The translations under genes and the position numbers were made by a program. DNA of 64,000 bases from Mycolicibacterium frederiksbergense (GTDB taxonomy: Bacteria; Actinomycetota; Actinomycetes; Mycobacteriales; Mycobacteriaceae): contig NZ_CP038799.1 of NCBI RefSeq assembly GCF_012223425.1, positions 1,240,001 through 1,304,000 on the forward strand. Direction: 5' to 3'. This document shows positions 45,725-54,984 of this stretch, in pieces (within the stretch, counting starts at the first letter, position 1; each line of letters opens with the position of its first letter). Below the pieces are notes generated by a model. It did no database searches. It was not told the DNA's origin and was given only the letters and a program-made list of their open reading frames with translations.

Positions 45725-46428
45725 CAGTTCGCCTCGGCTTCCAGGCCCGCGATGTAGGTGCCGAACCCGCCGTTCACCCGTGACTCGGTGCGCCCGGAGG
45801 TGAGGACACTGGTCTGGTGCGTGGCCACCCACCGCTGCGTGCGGGCGCGGATACGCTCGACGAGACCGACATCCTCCCGGCTCTCGGCATCCCGAAAGCC
45901 CCCGGCACGCAGATAGATATCGGCACGGAAGCCGAGATTGGCGCCGTGCACATGGTCGTGCCCCTCGGTGAGATCGTGATGCCGCAGCCAGCTTTCGTAG
46001 ATCGCCGGGCTGACATCACCCGGTGTCACGGTTCCGATCACCGCGTCGAGGCCCGAGTCCGCGAACTCGATCTGCCTGTGCAGCCAGTCATCCGGCACCA
46101 CGGTGTCGGCATCGGTGCACGCTATCCACAGCTCGGCGGTGTCGACCCCGGCCTGCCGGGCCCGGTTGATCGCGTCCGCCGTGCCCAGCTGCCGCACGGC
46201 GCCGACACAGTCGGCGCCGCTGGTGAGGACGCGAACCCCGAACTCGCCGACGACATCGAGCGTGCCGTCGGCACAGTTGTTCAGCACCACCGTGATTCCG
46301 CCCGTGACACCGGGATTCTCGGCGTTCAGAACGGCGATGCTGCCGCGCAGGCTGTGCAGGCAGGCCCCGATATGCGCCTGCTCGTTGCGGGCCGGCACCA
46401 CGACCTCGACATGACGGATGGTGGTCAT
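45724..46428 (-). CDS. Glycosyltransferase family 2-like
   Basis: The 234-residue protein has the GT-A start VVVPARNEQAHIGACLHSLR and a DxD-type motif in ACTDADTVVPDDWL near residue 102. It has no evident membrane anchor. It overlaps the GT4 gene (4 nt) and the PIG-L/methyltransferase gene (4 nt), so the three act in one pathway. The donor and acceptor are unknown. Confidence 0.86.
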   Translation of the reverse strand: MTTIRHVEVVVPARNEQAHIGACLHSLRGSIAVLNAENPGVTGGITVVLNNCADGTLDVVGEFGVRVLTSGADCVGAVRQLGTADAINRARQAGVDTAELWIACTDADTVVPDDWLHRQIEFADSGLDAVIGTVTPGDVSPAIYESWLRHHDLTEGHDHVHGANLGFRADIYLRAGGFRDAESREDVGLVERIRARTQRWVATHQTSVLTSGRTESRVNGGFGTYIAGLEAEAN

Positions 46429-47786
46429 GATGCGCCGCGGTATTCACGGTAGACCGAGACGGGTTCGCCCCATACCTCGACGATCAGGTCGACATCGGCG
46501 TAGCGGGCGCGCAGCGGGAGATCCAACAGCGCCGCGGCCTGTGCATGCACGGTGGCGCCATCGAGCGGGATGTCGGCCGTCGGCCCTCGCCAGTGCGCCA
46601 GCACGATCTCTCCGCGGGCGGTGAGCCGCCTGCGGACGGCGCGCAGCGTCGCGATCAGGTCGGGACCGTCCAGGAAGTAGCCGATCTCGGAAAGGATGAT
46701 GGCGTCGAATGACTCGTCGGGCAGATCGTCGGGGGCGACCCCGCAGATCCATCGCACCGCGCCGGTCCTGTTCCGGGCGACCGCCAGCGCGCGTTCGCTC
46801 GCATCGATCGCCACCACGGTGTCGGCCCGGCCCGTCAGTTGTTCGGCGAGCTGCCCGGTGGCGCAACCGACCTCAAGGATCCGCTGGTAGCGCTCACGTC
46901 CCAGACAGGCCAGCACCAACTCGAGTCGGCGCCGCTCATAGGCGAAGTCATCGAGGTGCCACGGATCGTCCTCGCCGGTCGCCATCATCGCGTCGAACGG
47001 TTCGGCGACGGCAGCCCGCGCCCGCCCGCCACCCACGGCGGCACGGACCCGATCCGCGAGATCCGCCGCGGCGGGCATCAAGACGGTTTCGAAGACCCGA
47101 TGGGCGCGGCTGCGCACCGACGAGCCGACGATCGGCAGGCCGTCATCGGAGTACAGCTGGCTGAGGTAGCAGTCGATGGCCGATCTCTTAGCATCCAGGC
47201 CCTTCAGCGAGGGCGCCAGGGTCCGAACTCGCGACCAATCCATGTCTTTCGGTGTCGCCCAGTGCCACAACCAGATCGGATAGTTGATCAGCACCGCGGA
47301 TCGACGACGCACCGCCGACTCGGCTGCCCGCGCGACGGCGTCATGATCGGAATGCCCATCACATTCCACCGGTGCGAACACCACGGTGCGCTCATCGATC
47401 AGCTCGGCCAGCCGCCGGATCAGTTCGTCCTCATGGGTATCCAGGCCGCCGTCGGGCAGATCCCACCACAACGCCGAGATCCGGTCACCGAGTGCCGCGG
47501 TGGCTCTGTCGCCTTCGATGCGCCGCGGTGTCGATCCGGGGCCGGAACCGCCGTGAGTGACGAAGACGATGGTGATGTCGGCGTTTCGCGCGCTCAGGTC
47601 CGACAGCGTCGCCCCGAGCGAGAGTGTCTCGTCGTCGGGATGGGGGGCCACCACCACGATGCGCGGGCACCGCGCGACAATCGCGTCCAGGTCCAGCCTG
47701 GGCACTCCGTTCCATCCGGAGTCGAGCAACCAGGTCGCTTCGTCGGTACCGGCCTCCCGGTGTGTGAAGGGGCGAGGGTCATCCAT
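46425..47786 (-). CDS. Fused PIG-L deacetylase and SAM methyltransferase
   Basis: The 453-residue protein joins two enzymes. Residues about 40-215 are a PIG-L/LmbE zinc deacetylase: APHPDDETLSLGA (zinc ligands His and Asp-Asp) and CDGHSDHDAV (third ligand). Residues about 285-440 are a class I methyltransferase: ILEVGCATGQLAEQL for SAM. The ATG at 47786 overlaps the upstream gene by 8 nt. The domains suggest deacetylation of an N-acetyl sugar and methylation of the same or a linked product. The substrate is unknown. Confidence 0.85.
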   Translation of the reverse strand: MDDPRPFTHREAGTDEATWLLDSGWNGVPRLDLDAIVARCPRIVVVAPHPDDETLSLGATLSDLSARNADITIVFVTHGGSGPGSTPRRIEGDRATAALGDRISALWWDLPDGGLDTHEDELIRRLAELIDERTVVFAPVECDGHSDHDAVARAAESAVRRRSAVLINYPIWLWHWATPKDMDWSRVRTLAPSLKGLDAKRSAIDCYLSQLYSDDGLPIVGSSVRSRAHRVFETVLMPAAADLADRVRAAVGGGRARAAVAEPFDAMMATGEDDPWHLDDFAYERRRLELVLACLGRERYQRILEVGCATGQLAEQLTGRADTVVAIDASERALAVARNRTGAVRWICGVAPDDLPDESFDAIILSEIGYFLDGPDLIATLRAVRRRLTARGEIVLAHWRGPTADIPLDGATVHAQAAALLDLPLRARYADVDLIVEVWGEPVSVYREYRGAS

Positions 47787-48795
47787 GACGACGCTCCGCG
47801 GCCCCCAGGGCGAGCTCGCCCAGATAGGCCAGATCACGGTGTCCGTGATGCTGCCGTAGGTACACACCCAGATCGGCCACCCGTCGGGCGTACTCCTCCT
47901 CGCCCACCAGCGGGCCCGGGCCGAGCACGTAACCCGCGCTGCGCAAGGTCTTTTCGCTCACCCGCGCGACCGCGGCCCGTACCCGTTGCGCGAGCAGCAT
48001 GGGGTCATCGTGGCCGGCATCTATGGCGGCCGCCGCGTGCTCCAGACAGGTGCCGGCGGTGAACAGGCCCTCGTCGACGTCTCCGAACTGGGCGAGCGAT
48101 ATCGGGTCCCGCGCGCGATCTGCCAGGTGGTGCACGATCCGTTCCCGGAAGGCCAGCGCGATGCCGTACCAGACGGCGGCCACACCTATTCCGCCCCAGG
48201 CGAATCCCGGCCGTTGCACGTACCAGCCCGGGCTGTCCAGCGCCACCGCGGGCAACGCCTGGATCTCGATGGGTCCGCTGGGTATGGCGGCCAGCCCGCG
48301 GGACACCCATGTCGTCGGCGCGACGCGCACGTGCCGCGGATCAAGCCGAACCGCGAAGGCCTGCTGTCCGCCTCCCTCGACCTCGGCGGTGATCACCGCG
48401 TGCGACAACCGCCCGGCCAGCGAACACCACGGCTTGCTGCCCGACAGGGTCCAGCCGTCCGGGCCCTGCGTTGCCGCCAGTTTCAGTCCCGACCCGTGCG
48501 CCGCGTATACCCCCCAGGTGGAACCGGCATCCGCGCCGATCGCCGGGATGTCGGCGCTCATGCCCGCCTGTGCCAGGATCGCATGCGCATCCAGGTGCGG
48601 TTCGACGATCCGAGCCAGCGAGGCATCGACCAGTCCGAGGGTGGCAAGGGTCTGCAGATACTCATGAGTGCGCCCGGCACCGGGACGGCACTGCTGCGCG
48701 GAACACTGGGTGGCGACATCGAGCGCCGCCGCGACGTCGACGGGCCCGTCAGCCGGCAGCCGTGACCGCAGTTCCTGATCGATGAGTATCTGCAC
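47779..48795 (-). CDS. Acyl-CoA-dehydrogenase-like protein (short, divergent)
   Basis: The 338-residue protein has the ACAD middle-domain pattern (TQGPDGWTLSGSKPWCSLAG, ISLAQFGDVDEGLFTAGTCL) but is shorter than usual and lacks the C-terminal EGTNEI-type motif. It may dehydrogenate an unusual thioester or carry out flavin oxidation on a carrier-bound or free substrate. It is the first gene of a four-gene operon with the deacetylase/methyltransferase fusion and two glycosyltransferases. An ACACCC-N4-GGGTGT dyad lies 36 nt upstream. Confidence 0.72.
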   Translation of the reverse strand: MQILIDQELRSRLPADGPVDVAAALDVATQCSAQQCRPGAGRTHEYLQTLATLGLVDASLARIVEPHLDAHAILAQAGMSADIPAIGADAGSTWGVYAAHGSGLKLAATQGPDGWTLSGSKPWCSLAGRLSHAVITAEVEGGGQQAFAVRLDPRHVRVAPTTWVSRGLAAIPSGPIEIQALPAVALDSPGWYVQRPGFAWGGIGVAAVWYGIALAFRERIVHHLADRARDPISLAQFGDVDEGLFTAGTCLEHAAAAIDAGHDDPMLLAQRVRAAVARVSEKTLRSAGYVLGPGPLVGEEEYARRVADLGVYLRQHHGHRDLAYLGELALGAAERRHG

Positions 48796-48830
48796 CCTGA
48801 CCAGTCAACGCCTGATCGGCCCGCCGAGCT

Positions 48831-48846
48831 ACACCCTTTGGGGTGT
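48831..48846. promoter_or_regulatory. Inverted repeat ACACCC-N4-GGGTGT upstream of the glycosylation operon
   Basis: Perfect 6-bp arms with a TTTG centre lie between the acyl-CoA-dehydrogenase-like gene start (48795) and the LuxR-type regulator's end (48858). The neighbouring regulator is a natural candidate to bind it. The element resembles TCCCCC-N4-GGGGGA at 33975, beside the other LuxR/NarL gene. Confidence 0.42.
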
Positions 48847-48857
48847 GATCCGGGCGC

Positions 48858-49496
48858 TCAGGGGTGCAGTCGGGACACGTCCGGCCGGAAGTCATGGTCC
48901 ATCCCCCAGGCCACCGCCTGCGCACGCCGGGTGACGCCGAGCTTGCGATAGGTGGAACGCACCACGGACTTGACCGTGTTGATGGACAGATAGCAGCGTT
49001 CGGCGATCTCGCTGTTGGTCTGGCCCTGGGTGATCAGCGCGAGGACCTCGGCTTCCCGGGCAGACAGGCCCGCGTCCCGGCCGGGCCACTCCATCGGCAT
49101 GGACATGCTGCCGTCGCCGCGTTCCACCACCGTCTCGCCGGCATGGATACGCTCCAGGCAGTCGACCAACGTGTCGACCGGCAGCGATTTGGCCAGATAG
49201 CCGCTCACCCCGCCGGCCAGCGAGCGGTCGATCAGCAGCTGGTCGATATTCCAGGAGTACACCGCAACCCGGCCGATATGAGGCTGGCCGACCAGGTCAC
49301 TGACATCGGTGCGGTCCCCTTGGGCGGCGGCAAAGGTGTCCCAGATCGCGATGTCGACCGGGCTCTGCACATCGGTCCTGGAATCGAGTTCGACGATGCG
49401 CAGCCGGTCCCGGTAGGGCTGCAACAATGCGGCCAGCCCCGCGACGATCAGTTCGTAGTCGTTCACGATCGCCAGGCTCACGGGCGAACCGCGCAT
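48858..49496 (-). CDS. LuxR-family response regulator, atypical receiver
   Basis: The 212-residue protein has a C-terminal LuxR helix-turn-helix (LSAREAEVLALITQGQTNSE, SINTVKSVVRSTYRKLGVTR). The N-terminal receiver is degenerate: the acid pocket reads IVNDYELIV rather than VDDH, although an Asp remains in IAIWDTF. It may therefore work without phosphorylation. The ATG at 49496 follows GGAAGG; longer in-frame starts overlap the sppA gene. No kinase gene is adjacent. It is a likely regulator of the downstream glycosylation operon. Confidence 0.8.
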   Translation of the reverse strand: MRGSPVSLAIVNDYELIVAGLAALLQPYRDRLRIVELDSRTDVQSPVDIAIWDTFAAAQGDRTDVSDLVGQPHIGRVAVYSWNIDQLLIDRSLAGGVSGYLAKSLPVDTLVDCLERIHAGETVVERGDGSMSMPMEWPGRDAGLSAREAEVLALITQGQTNSEIAERCYLSINTVKSVVRSTYRKLGVTRRAQAVAWGMDHDFRPDVSRLHP

Positions 49497-49575
49497 GGAG
49501 CCCGCCTTCCGCTCGACCTGCACCGACCCGCCCACGATAGACGCAACCGGCACCGCGGGGGGCAACGCGCCGAGA

Positions 49576-51345
49576 TCAGAACCTGAAGTCTCCCAGCCAT
49601 AGTGCGTGAGCACCGCTGACCGAGCGTTCCACCTGCTCGAACACGCCCGCCACCGAGCTGCCCAGCAGCGCACCGACGGCCTGCGGCAGCGACGCCGCCG
49701 CGGGCTGCGAGGAGGCCTTGGGCCGCAGCACGTCCAGCATGGACGAACCCGGGTAGTTGACGATCCGCACCTCGGTATCCGGCGCGTAGCCGGCGCGCAC
49801 CTTGGCCCGGCCGATCGCGGTGCGCAATCCGCCGAGTTCGTCGACCAGACCACGATCCTTGGCATCCGAGCCCGTCCACACCCGGCCACGCGCGACCTCT
49901 TCGACCGCGGCCACCGTGAGGTTGCGCCCGTCGGCGACCCGTTCCACGAAATCGGCGTAGAACAGATCGGCCTCGGCCTCCACATGCGCCTGCTGCTCGT
50001 CGGTGAAGCGCTCGTTGCTGGACCAGGCATTGGCATTTGCGTTGGTACGCACCGAATCCGCGCCGACACCGAGCTTGTCCTTGAGTTGGCGGGACACCAG
50101 CTTTCCGGTCACCACGCCGATCGATCCGGTGATGGTGCCCGCGTTGGCGATGATCTCGTCGGCGGCCATCGACACGTAGTACCCACCGGATGCCGCCACC
50201 GCGCCCATCGAGGCGATCACCGGTTTGCCCGCCTCGGTGGACCGAACCACCTCGCGCCAAATGGTTTCCGATCCGGTGACCGACCCGCCCGGGCTGTTGA
50301 CCCGAAGGACGATGGCCGCCACATCGTCATCGGCGACGGCTTCCCGCAGCGCCGCCGCGATGGTGTCACCGCCGGCGTTGGAGTTCCCGAGCGGCAGCAT
50401 CTGCGGGCCGCCACGCCCGCTGACGATCGGCCCGTCCAGGGTGACCACGGCGATCCCGGGTTTGGACTTGCGGCCCGGCATCGACGGCGCCGGCTTGAAC
50501 GCATTCGCCTTCGCGTACCGCGACAGGAACAGTCGCGGCGGAGCGTCCTCGCCGTCGGCAGCCGCCGGGGCGCCGGTGAGTTCGGCGATCCGGGCGTAGG
50601 CCTCATCGCGGAAACCGATGCGATCGACCAACTTTGCCGACACCGCGGCATCGCGCAGCAGCGGCGCCTTGTCGGCCAGTGCGTCCACCTCGGCGGCATC
50701 GAGGTGGCGGGATTCGGCCACCGCGGCCAGCACCTGTGTGTGCAGGCTGCCGATCAGCGCGGTGTCGGCCTCCCGGTGTGCGTCGGTGTAGCCGTCCTGG
50801 GTGAAAAGGTTTGCCGCCGACTTGTATTCGCCGCGTGCCACGAACTGCGCCTCGATACCGGCCTTGTTCAGGGCACCGCGCAAAAACAGCGCACTGGTGG
50901 CGAATCCGATCAGCCCGACCGTGCCCGACGGCTGCATCCAGACCTCGCGGAATGCCGAGGCCAGGTAGTAGGACAGTGTGCCCGGGTAGGTTTCCGCCCA
51001 GGCCAGTGTTGGCTTGCTCGCGCCGAAGGCGGCGATGGCGTCCCGCAGTTCCTGCACCGGGCCGGGAGCGGCGGCCGGCAGCTGGATCCTGGCGATCAGC
51101 CCGGCGACCCGGTCGTCTTCGGCGGCACGGTGCAGCGCATCGACAGCCTGGCGCAGCGTCAACGGCCGGCCGCCGAGCGAGATGAGCGCGAAGGGGTCGA
51201 ACCCGAGCGATTCCGGTGGTGCGGACTGCAGATCGAGTTCGAGCACACAGCCGTCGGGCACACCGTTGTGGCGGGCCGTGTCGACCTTGCGCACCAGGGA
51301 CTTCAGGTCGTCGGGACCGGGCAGGCTGGGGAGGAATCCGAACAT
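49576..51345 (-). CDS. sppA: Signal peptide peptidase SppA (67K type)
   Basis: SppA degrades signal peptides in the membrane. The 589-residue protein has two S49 domains; the catalytic dyad is visible as Lys in GEYKSAANLF (N-terminal domain) and Ser in MGAVAASGGYYVSMAAD (C-terminal domain). No strong N-terminal membrane segment is seen, so membrane association is uncertain. It follows rplO on the same strand beyond a terminator, as in M. tuberculosis. Confidence 0.92.
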   Translation of the reverse strand: MFGFLPSLPGPDDLKSLVRKVDTARHNGVPDGCVLELDLQSAPPESLGFDPFALISLGGRPLTLRQAVDALHRAAEDDRVAGLIARIQLPAAAPGPVQELRDAIAAFGASKPTLAWAETYPGTLSYYLASAFREVWMQPSGTVGLIGFATSALFLRGALNKAGIEAQFVARGEYKSAANLFTQDGYTDAHREADTALIGSLHTQVLAAVAESRHLDAAEVDALADKAPLLRDAAVSAKLVDRIGFRDEAYARIAELTGAPAAADGEDAPPRLFLSRYAKANAFKPAPSMPGRKSKPGIAVVTLDGPIVSGRGGPQMLPLGNSNAGGDTIAAALREAVADDDVAAIVLRVNSPGGSVTGSETIWREVVRSTEAGKPVIASMGAVAASGGYYVSMAADEIIANAGTITGSIGVVTGKLVSRQLKDKLGVGADSVRTNANANAWSSNERFTDEQQAHVEAEADLFYADFVERVADGRNLTVAAVEEVARGRVWTGSDAKDRGLVDELGGLRTAIGRAKVRAGYAPDTEVRIVNYPGSSMLDVLRPKASSQPAAASLPQAVGALLGSSVAGVFEQVERSVSGAHALWLGDFRF

Positions 51346-51400
51346 CTCCCGAGCCTACCGGCGCCACCGCGGCGGGCCCTTTCGCCGATCGTGAACGCAG

Positions 51401-51426
51401 AAGGCCCCGCCGAGTGGCGGGGCCTT
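51401..51426 (-). terminator. Intrinsic terminator after rplO
   Basis: AAGGCCCCGCC and GGCGGGGCCTT are perfect 11-bp arms with a 4-nt loop, 15 nt downstream of the rplO stop. On the transcribed strand it is followed by CTGCGTTC, which is only weakly U-rich, as is common in mycobacteria. It ends the spc operon before sppA. Confidence 0.75.
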
Positions 51427-51440
51427 CGCGTGGAGACTCT

Positions 51441-51884
51441 TTACAGTTCGGTGGCCGAACCGCCGGCGGCCGTGATGGCCTCCCGCGCGGTGGCACTGAA
51501 CTTGTTGGCGGTGATGTCGACCTTGACGGTCAGCTTGCCGTCGCCGAGGACCTTCACCAGGCTCTTCTTGCGAACCAGGCCCTTGTCCACCAGCTCGGCG
51601 ACACCGATGGTGCCACCCTCCGGGAATGCCTTGGTGATATCGCCGATGTTGACGATCTCGTAGGCCACCCGGAAGCGGTTCGTGAAGCCCTTGAGCTTCG
51701 GGAGCCGCATGTGGATCGGCATCTGGCCACCCTCGAAGGTCGAGGGGACGTTCTTGCGTGCCTTGGTGCCCTTGGTGCCGCGACCCGCGGTCTTACCCTT
51801 GGAGCCCTCGCCACGTCCGACGCGGGTCTTCTTCGTCTTCGACCCGGGGGCGGGCTTCAGGTCGTGAAGCTTGATGACACTCAT
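51441..51884 (-). CDS. rplO: 50S ribosomal protein L15
   Basis: L15 is a late-assembling large-subunit protein. The 147-residue product starts [20 protein letters not shown], has the Gly/Arg/Lys-rich [17 protein letters not shown] loop and the [18 protein letters not shown] segment. It is the last gene of the spc operon before the terminator, 5 nt after rpmD. Confidence 0.97.
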   Translation of the reverse strand: MSVIKLHDLKPAPGSKTKKTRVGRGEGSKGKTAGRGTKGTKARKNVPSTFEGGQMPIHMRLPKLKGFTNRFRVAYEIVNIGDITKAFPEGGTIGVAELVDKGLVRKKSLVKVLGDGKLTVKVDITANKFSATAREAITAAGGSATEL

Positions 51885-51889
51885 GATTC

Positions 51890-52069
51890 CTAGACCTCCT
51901 CGACCGTGATGAGGTGATGCACGGTCTTGATCAGACCACGGGTCTGAGCGTTGTCCTCACGGACCACGGACTGGCGGATCTTCCGCAGCCCCAGCGTGCG
52001 CAGGCTTTCGCGCTGCTTCCAGCGTGCGCCGATGGTTCCGCGCACCTGGGTGATCTTGAGCTCTGCCAT
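51890..52069 (-). CDS. rpmD: 50S ribosomal protein L30
   Basis: The 59-residue protein was read directly: [19 protein letters not shown], then [19 protein letters not shown], ending [10 protein letters not shown]. The compact ferredoxin-like fold of bacterial L30 is evident. It lies between rpsE (2-nt gap) and rplO. L30 contacts 23S rRNA near the central protuberance. Confidence 0.95.
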   Translation of the reverse strand: MAELKITQVRGTIGARWKQRESLRTLGLRKIRQSVVREDNAQTRGLIKTVHHLITVEEV

Positions 52070-52071
52070 GA

Positions 52072-52737
52072 CTATGCCGACCCCTCACGCGCGGCACTGG
52101 CGGCCAGCGCCTCGCTTTCGCGCCGGGCCTTGAGCATGCCGGCCGGCGCCACATCCTCGATGGCGAGCCCACGTCGGGCCGCCACCTCTTCGGGCCGCTG
52201 GATCATCTTGAGTGCGGCGACGGTGGCATGCACCACGTTGATCGCGTTATCGCTACCCAGCGACTTGGCCAGGACATCGTGCACCCCAGCGCATTCGAGC
52301 ACGGCGCGGCAGGCACCGCCGGCGATGACACCGGTACCGGGGCTGGCCGGACGCAGCATCACGACACCGGCCGCAGCCTCACCCTGAACCGGGTGCACGA
52401 TGGTGCTACCGATCAGCGGCACGCGGAAGAAGTTCTTGCGAGCTTCCTCGACGCCCTTGGCGATGGCGGCCGGAACTTCCTTGGCCTTGCCGTAGCCGAC
52501 GCCGACCATGCCGTTGCCGTCACCGACGATGACCAGAGCGGTGAAGCTGAAACGCCGACCACCCTTGACCACCTTGGAGACGCGGTTGATGGTGACGACG
52601 CGCTCGATGTAGTTGCTCTTCTCACCGCGGTCGTCGCCACGGCCACGGCCGCCACGATCGTCACGGCCTCGGCCGCCGCGATCTCCGCGGCCGCCGCGAT
52701 TGTCCTGCGCCGAACCGGCGCCAGCCTGGTCGGCCAT
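52072..52737 (-). CDS. rpsE: 30S ribosomal protein S5
   Basis: S5 lies at the mRNA entry side and affects decoding fidelity. The 221-residue protein has a long Gly/Arg/Asp-rich, probably disordered N-terminal tail (about residues 5-45), then the core with [20 protein letters not shown] and [15 protein letters not shown]. The second of two adjacent ATGs (52737) sits at the better distance from GAGAGG; 52740 is the alternative. Confidence 0.97.
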   Translation of the reverse strand: MADQAGAGSAQDNRGGRGDRGGRGRDDRGGRGRGDDRGEKSNYIERVVTINRVSKVVKGGRRFSFTALVIVGDGNGMVGVGYGKAKEVPAAIAKGVEEARKNFFRVPLIGSTIVHPVQGEAAAGVVMLRPASPGTGVIAGGACRAVLECAGVHDVLAKSLGSDNAINVVHATVAALKMIQRPEEVAARRGLAIEDVAPAGMLKARRESEALAASAAREGSA

Positions 52738-52762
52738 CATGCAGTCCTCTCGTTGTCAGTCA

Positions 52763-53179
52763 TCAGAATTTCAGCCCGCCTTCGCGCGCGGCATCGGCCA
52801 GCGCGGCGATCCGGCCGCCGTAGGTGTAGCCGCCACGGTCGAACACGACCGTCTCGACACCGGCTGCCTTGGCGCGCTCGGCGATCAGCTGACCGACCCG
52901 CACGCTCTGTGCCTTCTTGTCGCCGTCGACGGCACGCACATCGGGCTCGATGGACGAGGCCGCGGCGACGGTGACGCCGGCGAGATCGTCGATGAGCTGG
53001 ACGTGGATGTGCCGGGACGACCGGTTGACCATCAGACGCGGAGCGTCGGCGGTGCCGGAGACCTTCTTGCGCAACCGGGCGTGACGACGGATCCGCGCGA
53101 CCCGACGGGTCTCGGAGATGTTCTGCCCCACCGGCTTGTGCTTGGTGCCGGCGGCTGCATCAGTTTTCGTGGAAGCCAT
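52763..53179 (-). CDS. rplR: 50S ribosomal protein L18
   Basis: L18 binds 5S rRNA. The 138-residue protein has an Ala/Thr/Lys-rich extension of about 20 residues and then the core with [20 protein letters not shown] and [20 protein letters not shown]. It lies 25 nt before rpsE and 2 nt after rplF. Confidence 0.97.
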   Translation of the reverse strand: MASTKTDAAAGTKHKPVGQNISETRRVARIRRHARLRKKVSGTADAPRLMVNRSSRHIHVQLIDDLAGVTVAAASSIEPDVRAVDGDKKAQSVRVGQLIAERAKAAGVETVVFDRGGYTYGGRIAALADAAREGGLKF

Positions 53180-53181
53180 GG

Positions 53182-53721
53182 TTACTTACCTGTCTTTCCG
53201 ACCTTGCGGCGGATCTGCTCACCCTCGTACCGCACGCCCTTGCCCTTGTACGGGTCGGGGCGGCGCAGGCGGCGGATGACCGCAGCGATCTGGCCGACCT
53301 TCTGCTTGTCGATGCCCGTGATCGAGAACTTCGTGGGTGTCTCGACCGCGAACGTGATGCCCTCGGGCGCTTCGATGAGGACCGGGTGGCTGTAGCCGAG
53401 TGCGAACTCCAGGTTTGCACCCTTGAGCGCGACGCGGTAGCCGACGCCGAAGATCTCCATCTTGGTGGTGTAGCCCTCGGTGACACCGGTGACCAGGTTG
53501 GCCACCAAGGTGCGTGACAGTCCGTGCAGCGAGCGACTACGCCGCTCGTCGTCGGGACGGCTCACCACGATGGCGCCTTCGTCGTTGCGCGAGACCACGA
53601 TCGGCTCGGCGACATCCAGGGTCAGGGTGCCTTTGGGGCCCTTGACCGACACGTTCTGGCCATCAATGGCCACATCGACCCCGGCAGGAACCAGGACCGG
53701 CTGCTTTCCAATACGCGACAT
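53182..53721 (-). CDS. rplF: 50S ribosomal protein L6
   Basis: L6 sits near the sarcin-ricin loop and the factor-binding site. The 179-residue protein starts [20 protein letters not shown] and has two repeated domains, the second including [20 protein letters not shown] and [13 protein letters not shown]. The order rpsH-rplF-rplR is canonical. Confidence 0.97.
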   Translation of the reverse strand: MSRIGKQPVLVPAGVDVAIDGQNVSVKGPKGTLTLDVAEPIVVSRNDEGAIVVSRPDDERRSRSLHGLSRTLVANLVTGVTEGYTTKMEIFGVGYRVALKGANLEFALGYSHPVLIEAPEGITFAVETPTKFSITGIDKQKVGQIAAVIRRLRRPDPYKGKGVRYEGEQIRRKVGKTGK

Positions 53722-53734
53722 GTTTTTCGTTCCC

Positions 53735-54133
53735 CTACCAGACGTAGGCGAGGACTTCGCCGCCCACGCCTTGTCGAGTTGCCTGGCGATCGGTGAGCAG
53801 ACCGGAGGACGTGGAGATGATCGCCACGCCCAGGCCGCCGAGCACCCGAGGCAGATTGGTGGACTTTGCGTAGACCCGCAGACCGGGCTTGCTCACCCGG
53901 CGCAGGCCGGCGATGCTGCGCTCACGGCTGGGGCCGTACTTCAGCTGCACCACAAGGGCTTTGCCCACGCGGGCGTCCTCGGTGCGGTAATCGGAGATGT
54001 AGCCCTCTTTCTTGAGGATCTCGGCGATGTTCGCCTTGATCTTCGAGTGGGGCAGGGTCACCTCATCGTGGTACGCCGAGTTGGCGTTACGCAGACGCGT
54101 CAAGAAGTCTGCGATGGGATCGGTCATCGTCAT
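53735..54133 (-). CDS. rpsH: 30S ribosomal protein S8
   Basis: S8 is a primary 16S rRNA-binding protein and, in enterobacteria, a translational repressor of the spc operon. The 132-residue product has [39 protein letters not shown] and [20 protein letters not shown]. Alternative starts at residues 1 and 3 exist; the first is used here. Confidence 0.97.
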   Translation of the reverse strand: MTMTDPIADFLTRLRNANSAYHDEVTLPHSKIKANIAEILKKEGYISDYRTEDARVGKALVVQLKYGPSRERSIAGLRRVSKPGLRVYAKSTNLPRVLGGLGVAIISTSSGLLTDRQATRQGVGGEVLAYVW

Positions 54134-54221
54134 GACAGCCGGTTCACCTTCCTTGCGGCGGTTCCCATTCGGTCAATCGACACTCTGGGCCTTCCGAAAT
54201 TTGAATTCGAATGAATGCTGG

Positions 54222-54407
54222 TTACCAGCTGGACTTCTGGACACCGGGCAGTTCGCCCGCGTGCGCCATTTCGCGCAAGCAGATCCGGCACAGGCCGAAC
54301 TTGCGGAACACCGCGTGCGGACGGCCGCACCGGTTGCACCGGGTGTAGCCGCGAACCGCGAACTTCGGCTTCTTGTTGGCCTTGTTGACCAGAGCCTTCT
54401 TTGCCAT
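54222..54407 (-). CDS. rpsN: 30S ribosomal protein S14, type Z
   Basis: The 61-residue protein carries the four zinc cysteines of the short S14 type: CNRC near residue 24 and CRIC near residue 40. It is the constitutive zinc-requiring form; many mycobacteria also have a zinc-independent paralogue elsewhere. It lies between rplE (2-nt gap) and rpsH (88-nt gap). Confidence 0.95.
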   Translation of the reverse strand: MAKKALVNKANKKPKFAVRGYTRCNRCGRPHAVFRKFGLCRICLREMAHAGELPGVQKSSW

Positions 54408-54409
54408 GC

Positions 54410-54982
54410 TCAGTTCTCCTTGAACGGAAAGCCGAGGGCCCGCAGCAGCACTCGTCCTTCGTCGTCGTTGGTCGCCGTGGTGACGACGGTGATGTCCATG
54501 CCGCGGGGGCGATCGATGGAATCCACGTCGATCTCGTGGAACACCGACTGCTCGGAGAGCCCGAAGGTGTAGTTGCCGCTGCCGTCGAACTGCTTGGGGC
54601 TCAGACCACGGAAGTCGCGGATACGGGGAAGCGCGATCGAGACCAGGCGGTCCAGGAACTCCCACATGCGGTCGCCGCGCAGCGTCACCCGGGCGCCGAT
54701 CGGCATGCCCTCGCGAAGCTTGAACTGGGCGATGGACTTGCGCGCCTTGCGGATCTCGGGCTTCTGGCCGGTGATCAGGGCGAGGTCGTTGACCGCACCG
54801 TTGATCAGCTTCGCGTCACGGGCGGCGTCACCGACACCCATGTTCACGACGACCTTCACCACGCCCGGGATCTGCATCACGTTGGCGTAGTTGAACTCTT
54901 TGTTGAGCGCGTCCTTGATTTCCTCGCGGTAGCGCTGCTTCAGCCGCGGCTGCACCTTGGCGACGTTTTCTACTGTGGTCAT
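54410..54982 (-). CDS. rplE: 50S ribosomal protein L5
   Basis: L5 binds 5S rRNA and contacts P-site tRNA. The 190-residue protein has KYRE-like [37 protein letters not shown] and [18 protein letters not shown]. It lies 2 nt after rplX. Confidence 0.97.
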   Translation of the reverse strand: MTTVENVAKVQPRLKQRYREEIKDALNKEFNYANVMQIPGVVKVVVNMGVGDAARDAKLINGAVNDLALITGQKPEIRKARKSIAQFKLREGMPIGARVTLRGDRMWEFLDRLVSIALPRIRDFRGLSPKQFDGSGNYTFGLSEQSVFHEIDVDSIDRPRGMDITVVTTATNDDEGRVLLRALGFPFKEN

Positions 54983-54984
54983 TC

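Noticed and set aside
49606..51663. 685-codon plus-strand frame opposite sppA and rplO
   Set aside because: Antisense to well-identified genes; composition is typical of shadow frames.
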